13,234 nucleotides of DNA, taken from positions 1 to 13,234 of the forward strand of contig JARDZO010000148.1 of NCBI GenBank assembly GCA_029240815.1, given 5' to 3'. Origin of the DNA: Brevibacillus sp. (GTDB lineage Bacteria; Bacillota; Bacilli; Brevibacillales; Brevibacillaceae). Below the pieces are notes generated by a model. The model did no database searches and was not told the origin of the DNA. It saw only the letters and a list, made by a program, of their open reading frames with translations. The translations under genes were made by a program, and so were the position numbers. Below are positions 1 to 6,000 of the stretch, piece after piece. The stretch's first letter is position 1, and every line of letters starts with the position of its first letter.

Positions 1-11
1 GGGGATTCCTA

Positions 12-941
12 ATGAAGGTACTGGTCTTGGGAGCAGGAGGAATTGGGGGCTATTTCGGAGGGCGCCTGGCAGAAAAAGGAGTAGATGTAACCTTTCTTGT
101 TCGGGAACGTAGGTACAAGCAACTTGCGGAAAGAGGACTTCGCATCCAGAGCATTCATGGAGATTTCCATCTAGAGCAGCCACAGCTGATCAAAGCAGGG
201 GAAGAAAGCGGACCGTTTGATGCAGTCTTGCTGTCCAACAAGGCCTATCATCTCGCTGAGAGCATCGAGGACATCGCTCCGTACGTAGGTGAGCAGACCG
301 TCGTCATTCCACTGTTGAACGGGATTGCCCACATGGAGCAGCTGTGGGAGCGCTTTGGCAAAGAACGTGTACTCGGTGGGCTTTGCTTTATTGAGACAAC
401 CCTGAATGCAGATGGTGACGTGGTTCAGACCAGTGCCATGCATGAAACAGTCTTTGGAGAGTGGGAAGGCGGAATGAGTGAACGCGTAGAGCGGATCGCC
501 GATGCTTTCTCCGGTATCAACGGTTCGATGCGAGCGAGTGCAAATATCCAACGCGACGCATGGCAAAAATATTTGTTCATCACCACGATGTCAGGGATTA
601 CAACTTTGATGAATTCGGCTGTCGGACCGATCCGTGATTCCATTTACGGAGTCGAACTGACTCGTCAGCTGGCAGAAGAATGTGCGCTGGTCATTCGCGC
701 ATTGGAAGCACCGATCCGTACCGACATCATCGACAAGCAGATGGAAACGTTCCAGAACCAGGGAGCAGCGATGAAATCGTCCATGCTCCGCGACATGGAA
801 AAAGGCTTGTCCGTGGAAGGTGATCATCTGCAAGGCTATCTCCTGGAACATGCGGAAAAACTCGGCTTGTCCACACCTTTGCTCAAAGTTGTTTACAATA
901 ATTTGAAGGTTTATGAACAGAAGCGGAGCGCAGGTAAATAA
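12..941 (+). CDS. panE: Ketopantoate reductase family protein (PanE/ApbA-like)
   Basis: Predicted NADPH-dependent 2-dehydropantoate 2-reductase, which makes pantoate for pantothenate and coenzyme A synthesis in the cytoplasm. The 309-residue length is normal for the family. The N-terminus is a Rossmann fold with the GAGGIGG dinucleotide loop at residues 7-13. Residues matching family active-site positions are Lys77 (SNKAYH), Asn103 (LNG), Lys186 (WQKYLF), the Ser256-Ser257 pair (KSSMLRDMEKG) and Glu269/Asp271 (VEGDHLQGYL). The last region corresponds to the usual TEID motif but reads VEGD, so it is slightly divergent. The GGGGA at bases 1-5 is a plausible ribosome site, but the window cuts off what lies before it. 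No panB or panC gene is in view, and its neighbour is ispH. It could act on another 2-oxo acid, since the ApbA family contains many paralogues; the family call is firm and the exact substrate is inferred. Confidence 0.82.
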   Translation: MKVLVLGAGGIGGYFGGRLAEKGVDVTFLVRERRYKQLAERGLRIQSIHGDFHLEQPQLIKAGEESGPFDAVLLSNKAYHLAESIEDIAPYVGEQTVVIPLLNGIAHMEQLWERFGKERVLGGLCFIETTLNADGDVVQTSAMHETVFGEWEGGMSERVERIADAFSGINGSMRASANIQRDAWQKYLFITTMSGITTLMNSAVGPIRDSIYGVELTRQLAEECALVIRALEAPIRTDIIDKQMETFQNQGAAMKSSMLRDMEKGLSVEGDHLQGYLLEHAEKLGLSTPLLKVVYNNLKVYEQKRSAGK

Positions 942-943
942 GG

Positions 944-949
944 TATAAT
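944..949 (+). promoter_or_regulatory. Possible -10 element upstream of ispH
   Basis: A perfect TATAAT lies just after the panE stop codon and about 40 bases before the ispH start, where a promoter for ispH would sit. No good -35 hexamer lies 16-18 bases upstream (AAGCGG is found at 921-926) and there is no TGn extension. It may therefore be a weak internal promoter or a chance match. Confidence 0.3.
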
Positions 950-990
950 AAGTAGGCGTGACGTCATTCGAATGATTAGGAGGGGTATAA

Positions 991-1926
991 ATGGAAGTCA
1001 TCAAGATTTCCCCCCGCGGATATTGCTACGGTGTCGTAGATGCCATGGTATTGGCATTGCGGACAGCGCAAAACTTTGACCTTCCTCGCCCGATACACAT
1101 TTTGGGCATGATTGTACACAATGCTCATGTCGTCGAGGCGTTTGAACAGCAAGGGATTAAAACATTGGATGGGGAAGATCGACTCGCCCTGCTCGATCAG
1201 GTGAACGAGGGTACCGTCATTTTCACGGCGCACGGTGTTTCTCCGGAAGTCCGAAAAAAAGCGCGCGACAAGGGTCTGACTGTCGTGGATGCTACGTGCC
1301 CGGACGTGACCAAGACACATGACCTGATCCGAGAGAAAGTGGCGGACGGCTATCATGTCCTATACATCGGTAAAAAGGGTCACCCAGAGCCGGAAGGAGC
1401 GATCGGGATCGCGCCTGACCACGTGCATCTGGTGCAAAAGGTAGAGGATCTTGAAGCATTGCAGGTACCTACCGACAAACTGATTGTGACCAACCAGACG
1501 ACGATGAGCCAATGGGACGTCAAGCATCTCATGGATGCGATCGTCAACCGGTTCTCTCGGGTAGAAGTGCACAACGAGATTTGCCTGGCCACACAGGTGC
1601 GCCAAGAGGCAGTCGCAGAACAGGTAGGGGAAGCGGAGCTTTGCATCGTTGTGGGCGATCCCCGCAGCAACAACTCGAACCGCCTGGCTCAAGTATCCGA
1701 AGAAATTGCGAATGTTCCTTCTTTTCGGATTGCGGACCTCTCGGAGCTGGATGTCGAGTGGCTGAAAGGCAAGAAACGGGTAGCGGTCACATCGGGTGCT
1801 TCTACACCTACGCCGTTGACCAAGGAAGTCATCTATTTCCTGGAACAATTTGATGAAAATAATCCAGAGACCTGGGATAAGAAACGTACCGTTAACATGG
1901 CGAAAATATTGCCGGCGGTTAAATAG
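991..1926 (+). CDS. ispH: 4-hydroxy-3-methylbut-2-enyl diphosphate reductase (IspH/LytB)
   Basis: Last enzyme of the MEP pathway: it reductively dehydroxylates HMBPP to isopentenyl and dimethylallyl diphosphate using a [4Fe-4S] cluster. The three cluster cysteines are present at Cys12 (GYCYGV), Cys103 (ATCPDV) and Cys198 (EICLATQ). Substrate-binding residues also match the family: His43 (GMIVHN), His81 (TAHGVS), His131 and Glu133 (KGHPEPEG), Thr170-Thr171 (NQTTMS), the SNNSN stretch at 226-230 and the SGAST loop near the C-terminus. The 311-residue length is full. The start is fixed by AGGAGGGG at 978-985, five bases before the ATG. It lies 49 bases after the panE-like gene on the same strand and nine bases before an MFS transporter gene, so co-transcription is likely. 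Nothing is missing, and the assignment is secure. Confidence 0.97.
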   Translation: MEVIKISPRGYCYGVVDAMVLALRTAQNFDLPRPIHILGMIVHNAHVVEAFEQQGIKTLDGEDRLALLDQVNEGTVIFTAHGVSPEVRKKARDKGLTVVDATCPDVTKTHDLIREKVADGYHVLYIGKKGHPEPEGAIGIAPDHVHLVQKVEDLEALQVPTDKLIVTNQTTMSQWDVKHLMDAIVNRFSRVEVHNEICLATQVRQEAVAEQVGEAELCIVVGDPRSNNSNRLAQVSEEIANVPSFRIADLSELDVEWLKGKKRVAVTSGASTPTPLTKEVIYFLEQFDENNPETWDKKRTVNMAKILPAVK

Positions 1927-1930
1927 GAGA
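1925..1930 (+). promoter_or_regulatory. Ribosome binding site overlapping the ispH stop codon
   Basis: AGGAGA begins inside the TAG stop codon of ispH (1924-1926) and lies five bases before the transporter ATG at 1936. Ribosomes ending ispH would be placed directly on the next gene, suggesting coupled translation and fixing the transporter start. Confidence 0.7.
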
Positions 1931-1935
1931 GCGAT

Positions 1936-3156
1936 ATGTCAGGATCACTTTCTGGCAAATTTCAAGGGGGCGCTACAGGTAGATTTATCAGCTTCAGCGC
2001 CCTCTACCTTTTTATTTACTATGGGTTTGGCGCATTTTCTCCGCTCATCACCCAGTATTACAAATCCATTCATCTAACGGGCACGCAAATCGGCATGATC
2101 AGTGCGGTAGCGCCAGTGGTTTCGATTATCGCTCAACCGATGTGGGGGTTCATTTGCGACCGTTTCCAAATCAGGAAGACCGTCCTTTTTGGGACATTGC
2201 TCGTATCCGGTTTGGTGGGACTCTTATTTTCGACTGTTTCTACATACGCATTTGTCTTTCTCTTATACATTCTTCTGTCGTTTTTTCAAAGTGCGGTCAT
2301 CCCGATCTCAGATAGCCTGGCTTTGGGGTATGCGAAAAAGAACCACTTGCAGTTTGGTGACATTCGCCTGTGGGGAGCCGTCGGATTTGCTCTAGCAGCC
2401 TTTCTCACCGGACTTCTGGTGGAGAAGTGGGGCCCGTCCGTTCTTTTTTATTCGTACTGCTTGGCACTGATTACGGCGATGCTGTTCCTCATTAGAGTGC
2501 CAGAAGAAGTGACCGAATCTTCCCGCTTTACAGTCAGCGTGTTCAAAGGAATGAAGCAGTTGTTGCGAATCCCGCGTTTTTTGCTATTTCTCATGGCATC
2601 CTTCTGCATGTTTGGAGCTGTAAACGCTAACAACATCTGGTTTTCCCTGTACTATCAGGAGATTGGAGGAACCGTTGCGGGTGTGGGGCTCGCTTTTCTG
2701 CTATTCGCAGGAAGTGAAGCACCGTTCATGAAGCTGGTGGGCTATTTTGTCCGACGCTGGGGCTTGGAGACTACTTTACTGCTGGCTGCGACCTTTTCTG
2801 CCCTTCGCTGGTTCTGGTACAGCTCGGCTCCGAGTACGACAGCCGTTCTCATTTTGTTCTTCGTTCAAGGGGTGTCGGTCGGATTTTACTTGGCGACAGC
2901 GGCGCAGTTTGTTCGAGAAAATACGCCCGCTTCCCTCCAGGTAACAGCACTTGCTGTTTTTTTCTCCGTAGGAAGCGGGCTGGGCACGATGCTATGCAAT
3001 CTGCTTGCTGGCTGGATTAAAGATGAGTTTTCGACACTCGCGATCTATTTGTTTTTCGGTGTATTGACTACATTGGGGATCATTCCGCTCTGCGTGATCA
3101 AGTTTGGTCCATGGAAACAAATTGAGCACGAGCAAGAATGGGAAGCTACTCAATGA
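1936..3156 (+). CDS. MFS transporter (MFS_1-like / HcaT-like)
   Basis: Integral membrane secondary transporter of 406 residues, the usual size for a 12-helix major facilitator protein. Hydrophobic segments recur along the whole length from about residue 18 to 390. The helix 2-3 loop carries a motif-A-like GFICDRFQIRK at 71-81. The GDIRLWGAVGF stretch at 141-151 resembles the signature of the MFS_1-like/HcaT-LacY-related subgroup, whose members carry aromatic acids, sugars or nucleosides. The substrate cannot be read from the sequence. The ATG is chosen because AGGAGA at 1925-1930 precedes it by five bases and overlaps the ispH stop, implying coupled expression with ispH. The 3' end overlaps the convergent cupredoxin-like gene by 11 bases, so there is no room for a terminator at the end of the gene. 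The family is sure; the substrate and any link to isoprenoids are unknown. Confidence 0.9.
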   Translation: MSGSLSGKFQGGATGRFISFSALYLFIYYGFGAFSPLITQYYKSIHLTGTQIGMISAVAPVVSIIAQPMWGFICDRFQIRKTVLFGTLLVSGLVGLLFSTVSTYAFVFLLYILLSFFQSAVIPISDSLALGYAKKNHLQFGDIRLWGAVGFALAAFLTGLLVEKWGPSVLFYSYCLALITAMLFLIRVPEEVTESSRFTVSVFKGMKQLLRIPRFLLFLMASFCMFGAVNANNIWFSLYYQEIGGTVAGVGLAFLLFAGSEAPFMKLVGYFVRRWGLETTLLLAATFSALRWFWYSSAPSTTAVLILFFVQGVSVGFYLATAAQFVRENTPASLQVTALAVFFSVGSGLGTMLCNLLAGWIKDEFSTLAIYLFFGVLTTLGIIPLCVIKFGPWKQIEHEQEWEATQ

Positions 3157-3535
3157 CGATGATCCCTTGGTAACCGGCCTCCGGATAACCTGGGGAATCG
3201 GAAACAAAGGAAAACTGACCCTTTTTCTCAGCGGCAAATTGAAGCATCGTGGATTGAGTAGGCTTTAATTCCGTAGAGGAAACATTTAACTCACGAATGG
3301 CGAGGTTATGCGGGCGCATGTCCGTATTCACGACCATCAGTGTCACTCGCTCTCCTTCTCGCACAGATATGCGATTGGGCAAAAAGCCTGAACTGGAAAT
3401 CGTGACAGTCTGTGAACGTTGCGCCGCTGCATAAGAGGTATGCAGACGATACTGATGATGCGTCCCGAGCAGCGTTAACGTAACAGCCAACGCGATGAGG
3501 GGATAACGCAACTGCCGGAACCGTTGACGAGTCAT
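3146..3535 (-). CDS. Membrane-anchored cupredoxin-fold protein with degenerate copper site
   Basis: Small protein of 129 residues. The first 10 residues are basic (RQRFRQLR) and residues 11-24 are hydrophobic, giving a signal peptide or N-terminal anchor; SYAAAQ near 34-39 could be a cleavage site. The rest, about 41-129, has the cupredoxin plan: FLPNRISVREGERVTL, then a strand with RPHNL (His76), then FSFVSDSPGYPEAGYQG and a final IIVIE strand. In ordinary type-1 copper proteins the last loop reads FxCxxPGHxxxGMxG; here the Cys, His and Met positions are Ser112, Tyr117 and Tyr122, leaving only His76. The fold looks intact but ordinary blue-copper binding is unlikely. AAAGGAG at 3547-3553 serves the ATG. 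It runs tail to tail with the MFS gene and overlaps its last 11 bases. Role unknown; it probably sits on the outer face of the membrane. Confidence 0.8.
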   Translation of the reverse strand: MTRQRFRQLRYPLIALAVTLTLLGTHHQYRLHTSYAAAQRSQTVTISSSGFLPNRISVREGERVTLMVVNTDMRPHNLAIRELNVSSTELKPTQSTMLQFAAEKKGQFSFVSDSPGYPEAGYQGIIVIE

Positions 3536-3652
3536 TACACTTCAGCTCCTTTGCGGGCCATAATCCTTGAGTATGTTACCATTATCCTGTCCCCGTAAGG
3601 TTTTGGATAAACAAGAAAAAGTGTGAGGAAATCACATGGCGGAATAATGGAG

Positions 3653-3691
3653 GCTCTCGCTATCGGCGCTACGTCGCATGCGAGAGCTTTT
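3653..3691 (+). terminator. Terminator-like hairpin in the intergenic region
   Basis: GCTCTCGC at 3653-3660 pairs perfectly with GCGAGAGC at 3680-3687, with a further wobble and A-T pair outside, and is followed by TTTT then GTCTT. The 19-base loop can form a small inner helix. The T-run follows only on the + strand, so it would stop rightward transcription. No rightward gene lies directly before it: the nearest, the MFS gene, ends about 500 bases upstream across the antisense cupredoxin-like gene. It may end that operon's long 3' extension or a small leader RNA. Confidence 0.55.
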
Positions 3692-3738
3692 GTCTTGGGG
3701 CGAAAAATATGATGGTAACGGAATAGTCGAGTATATTG

Positions 3739-3769
3739 AAGTAATCCTATTTTTGTAGTAGGATTACTT
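3739..3769 (+). promoter_or_regulatory. Perfect 11-bp inverted repeat before the monooxygenase gene
   Basis: AAGTAATCCTA (3739-3749) and TAGGATTACTT (3759-3769) are exact reverse complements separated by nine bases. The repeat lies 60 bases before the flavin monooxygenase start. A TATATT at 3732-3737 sits immediately upstream and could be a -10 element, which would put the repeat at the transcription start, a classic repressor position; no convincing -35 was found. It could instead be an AT-rich mRNA hairpin, since the right arm runs into a T-rich stretch. Operator is the preferred reading because the stem is poor in G and C and the symmetry is exact. Confidence 0.45.
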
Positions 3770-3829
3770 TAATTTCTTTCCTCGCAATTTTCATTATTCT
3801 TAGCCCCTAAGACAAAGGAGAAGAGAGCT

Positions 3830-4885
3830 ATGAAATACGGCTTTTGGTTACCGATTTTTGGTGGATGGCTCCGAAATGTAGAAGACGAAAATATGCCCCC
3901 GACGTATGATTACGCCAAGACGGTCATTCAAGCTGCAGAGCGCTGGGGATACGACACGACTCTGATAGCAGAGTTGTACCTAAACGATATAAAAGGCCCC
4001 GAATCTGATTCGCTCGAAGCGTGGTCGACTGCGGCTGCGCTGGCCGCGGTAACAGAAAAAATCGAGATCATGACAGCGGTGCGCCCTGGCTTTCACAATC
4101 CTGCGGTCGCTGCTAAAATGGCGGCGAACATCGATCACATCAGCAACGGACGCTTTACGCTGAATGTGGTATCCGCCTGGTGGGAAGAGGAAGCCCGTCA
4201 GTACGGCGGCATTTTCACCGAACACGACGAGCGCTACGAGCGCACCATGGAGTTTCTGGATGTGCTAAAAGGTCTGTGGACCGAAGAGACGTTCAGCTAT
4301 CATGGCAAATATTACGACATTCATGACGCCAAGCTGGCACCGAAGCCTGTCCAACGCCCAAATCCGATCCTGTATGCTGGCGGAGAGAGCGAGCGCGGCA
4401 AGCAAGTCATTTCTGCTACATGCGATGCGTATGTGATGCACGGCGGCACGACTGAGGAAGTGGCACGGAAGATTGAAGATATGAAAGAACGCCGTCAGCA
4501 GACGGACAAAGCACCATTCTCTTCTTTTGGGATGGCAGCCTATGTCATTTGCCGTCCGACAGAAGAAGAAGCGATGGAAGAGCTGGCAAGGATCACGGAT
4601 GTAAAGAAATCGAGCGGTTACGCCGGTTATCAGGATTTTATCAACAAGTCGCAGCTCGAACAGCAAATTCAATTGCGCGATTATTCGGTCTCAAATCGAG
4701 GTTTGCGCCCCAACCTGATCGGGACTCCAGAGCAGATCGCGGAGCGAATTTTGGCCTACGAAAAAGCAGGTGTCGATCTGTTGCTGCTCCAGTTCTCTCC
4801 ACAGCTCGAGGAGATGGAGCGCTTCTCCAAAGAAGTGATGCCTCTCGTTGAAAGTCTGCGTGCAACAGAGCCCAGCCTGTCCTAG
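3830..4885 (+). CDS. LLM-class flavin-dependent monooxygenase (SsuD/RutA-like)
   Basis: Bacterial luciferase-like monooxygenase of 351 residues, a TIM-barrel enzyme that oxidises its substrate with reduced FMN supplied by a separate reductase. Family features seen: the MKYGFWLP first strand; the ERWGYDTTLI region at 37-46; AVRPGFHNPAVAAKMAANID at 83-102, very like the alkanesulfonate monooxygenase SsuD and the pyrimidine oxygenase RutA; SNGRFTLNVVSAW at 105-117; a GGESERGKQ flavin-phosphate-loop-like stretch at 184-192; and GTPEQIAERILAYEKAGVD at 298-316. The substrate is not determinable; sulfonates, sulfones and cyclic amides are all oxidised by this branch. AAAGGAG at 3814-3820 precedes the ATG by nine bases. 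The ATP-grasp gene follows after 43 bases in the same transcription unit. No flavin reductase, sulfonate transporter or SAM riboswitch is nearby, which argues weakly against a plain sulfonate-scavenging role. Confidence 0.88.
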   Translation: MKYGFWLPIFGGWLRNVEDENMPPTYDYAKTVIQAAERWGYDTTLIAELYLNDIKGPESDSLEAWSTAAALAAVTEKIEIMTAVRPGFHNPAVAAKMAANIDHISNGRFTLNVVSAWWEEEARQYGGIFTEHDERYERTMEFLDVLKGLWTEETFSYHGKYYDIHDAKLAPKPVQRPNPILYAGGESERGKQVISATCDAYVMHGGTTEEVARKIEDMKERRQQTDKAPFSSFGMAAYVICRPTEEEAMEELARITDVKKSSGYAGYQDFINKSQLEQQIQLRDYSVSNRGLRPNLIGTPEQIAERILAYEKAGVDLLLLQFSPQLEEMERFSKEVMPLVESLRATEPSLS

Positions 4886-4928
4886 TCGCTTGTCGGGCAG
4901 AGAAACGTAATAAGAGGAGAATCGAACA

Positions 4929-5888
4929 ATGAAAAAGATCTACGTCATCCATGAAAATAGCGAATGGACCGTTCATTTGACCAAGCGTCTGCAAGAGCTG
5001 GGACTTCCATACGAGGAATGGCATCTGGACGAGGGGTCCGTCGATTTGACAGAAGAACCGCCTGTGGGTGTATTTTACAGCCGGATGAGCGCTTCCTCGC
5101 ATACGCGTGACCATCGATATGCACCAGAGTTGACTTCCGCTGTGCTGAGCTGGCTGGAAAGCTACGGTCGCAAAGTATTTAACGGGACGAGTGCACTGCG
5201 TTTGGAAGTGAGCAAGGTTGCCCAGTATTTGGCCTTGGCTGGACACGGAATTCGCACTCCTCGCACCATTGCGACAGTAGGGAAAGAACAGCTATTGAAA
5301 GCGGCACGCGCGTTTGAAGGTCAGCCCTTCATCACCAAGCACAACCGCGCCGGGAAAGGACTTGGCGTGCAGCTGTTCCATTCCCTGCAAGGGCTGGAGT
5401 CGTATGTGAACGGACCGACCTTTGATGAACCGGTAGATGGCATTACGCTGATCCAAGAGTACATTCAGGCTCCGCAACCATTCATTACACGCTGTGAATT
5501 TGTCGGTGGAAAATTCGTCTATGCGGTGCAAGTGGACACATCCGAGGGCTTCGAACTCTGCCCGGCGGATGCATGCCAGATCGGTGACCTGTTCTGCCCA
5601 GTAGGGGAAGAAGTGCCGACCAAGCCGAAGTTCCAGATCGCCCGCGGTTTCTCGGATCCGATTATTGAGAAGTACGAGCGCTTCCTGGCAGCTAACGGCA
5701 TTCAGGTGGCGGGGATCGAGTTCATCCGCAATCAGGAAGGCGAGATCTTCACCTATGACATCAATACCAACACCAACTACAATTCGGACGCAGAAGCTGT
5801 AGCTGGCGTCTACGGTATGCTGGAAGTGGCCAAATTCCTGGGCCGCGAACTGGCAAGTGTCCAGGAAACCGAGAAGGTAGAAGCGTAA
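4929..5888 (+). CDS. ATP-grasp ligase (RimK/glutathione-synthetase-like)
   Basis: Protein of 319 residues with the ATP-grasp plan, expected to activate a carboxylate as an acyl phosphate and join it to an amine or thiol. An N-terminal preATP-grasp region (about 1-85) is followed by KVFNGTSALRLEVSK at 82-96 and GHGIRTPRT, typical of RimK-like ligases. The nucleotide site includes PFITKHNRAGKGLG at 133-146 and LIQEYIQ at 174-180. The metal site is at the C-terminal end: GIEF (262-265) and YDINTNTN (276-283). A stretch at 211-223 carries three cysteines (Cys211, Cys216, Cys223) in a C-x4-C-x6-C pattern of unknown meaning. AGAGGAGA at 4913-4920 precedes the ATG by eight bases. It follows the flavin monooxygenase and is followed by a terminator, so the two form a closed unit. 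Substrates unknown; no precursor peptide gene is seen. Confidence 0.85.
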   Translation: MKKIYVIHENSEWTVHLTKRLQELGLPYEEWHLDEGSVDLTEEPPVGVFYSRMSASSHTRDHRYAPELTSAVLSWLESYGRKVFNGTSALRLEVSKVAQYLALAGHGIRTPRTIATVGKEQLLKAARAFEGQPFITKHNRAGKGLGVQLFHSLQGLESYVNGPTFDEPVDGITLIQEYIQAPQPFITRCEFVGGKFVYAVQVDTSEGFELCPADACQIGDLFCPVGEEVPTKPKFQIARGFSDPIIEKYERFLAANGIQVAGIEFIRNQEGEIFTYDINTNTNYNSDAEAVAGVYGMLEVAKFLGRELASVQETEKVEA

Positions 5889-5911
5889 AACGATACAGCG
5901 AAACGGTGAAA

Positions 5912-5931
5912 GTCCCCTGGAAACAGGGGGC
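5912..5931 (+). other. GAAA-tetraloop hairpin after the ATP-grasp gene
   Basis: GTCCCCTG (5912-5919) and CAGGGGGC (5924-5931) form an eight-pair stem, one pair being a wobble, closed by a GAAA tetraloop, a very stable RNA loop type. It lies 23 bases after the stop codon and upstream of the terminator at 5960-5996. No T-run follows, so it is not itself a terminator; it may stabilise the 3' end of the message. Confidence 0.35.
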
Positions 5932-5959
5932 AATCAATAATCGAAAGGCTGGACGAAAG

Positions 5960-5996
5960 AGAGCCCTCGCCAAAAGCAATGAGGGCTCTTTCATTT
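5960..5996 (+). terminator. Rho-independent terminator of the monooxygenase/ATP-grasp unit
   Basis: AGAGCCCTC (5960-5968) pairs with GAGGGCTCT (5981-5989) around a 12-base loop and is followed by TTCATTT. It sits between the ATP-grasp gene and the convergent pit gene, whose stop codon is at 6001. It may also serve pit from the other side, since CTCTTTC follows the stem on the - strand, though the T-run there is weak. Confidence 0.75.
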
Positions 5997-6000
5997 GGGT

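Noticed and set aside
3622..3636. TGTGA-N5-TCACA as a CRP/FNR-type binding site
   Set aside because: The established spacing is six bases and here it is five, and no promoter is clearly placed around it.
3647..3712. A 21-codon frame starting at ATG 3647 across the hairpin
   Set aside because: It has no credible ribosome binding site and its sequence is explained by the hairpin; not called as a gene.
3692..3829. SAM (S-box) riboswitch before the sulfonate-monooxygenase-like gene
   Set aside because: The conserved S-box blocks and a leader terminator in the right position are absent.
4641..5246. Long - strand open frame of 201 codons across the monooxygenase/ATP-grasp junction
   Set aside because: It is antisense to two conserved genes and shows no domain or ribosome site.
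5901..5960. Resemblance of GGTGAAAGTCC to part of a cobalamin riboswitch or group II intron RNA
   Set aside because: Only one short motif matches. The B12 box and other conserved blocks are absent, and the region lies after the gene and before a terminator, not upstream of a gene on that strand.
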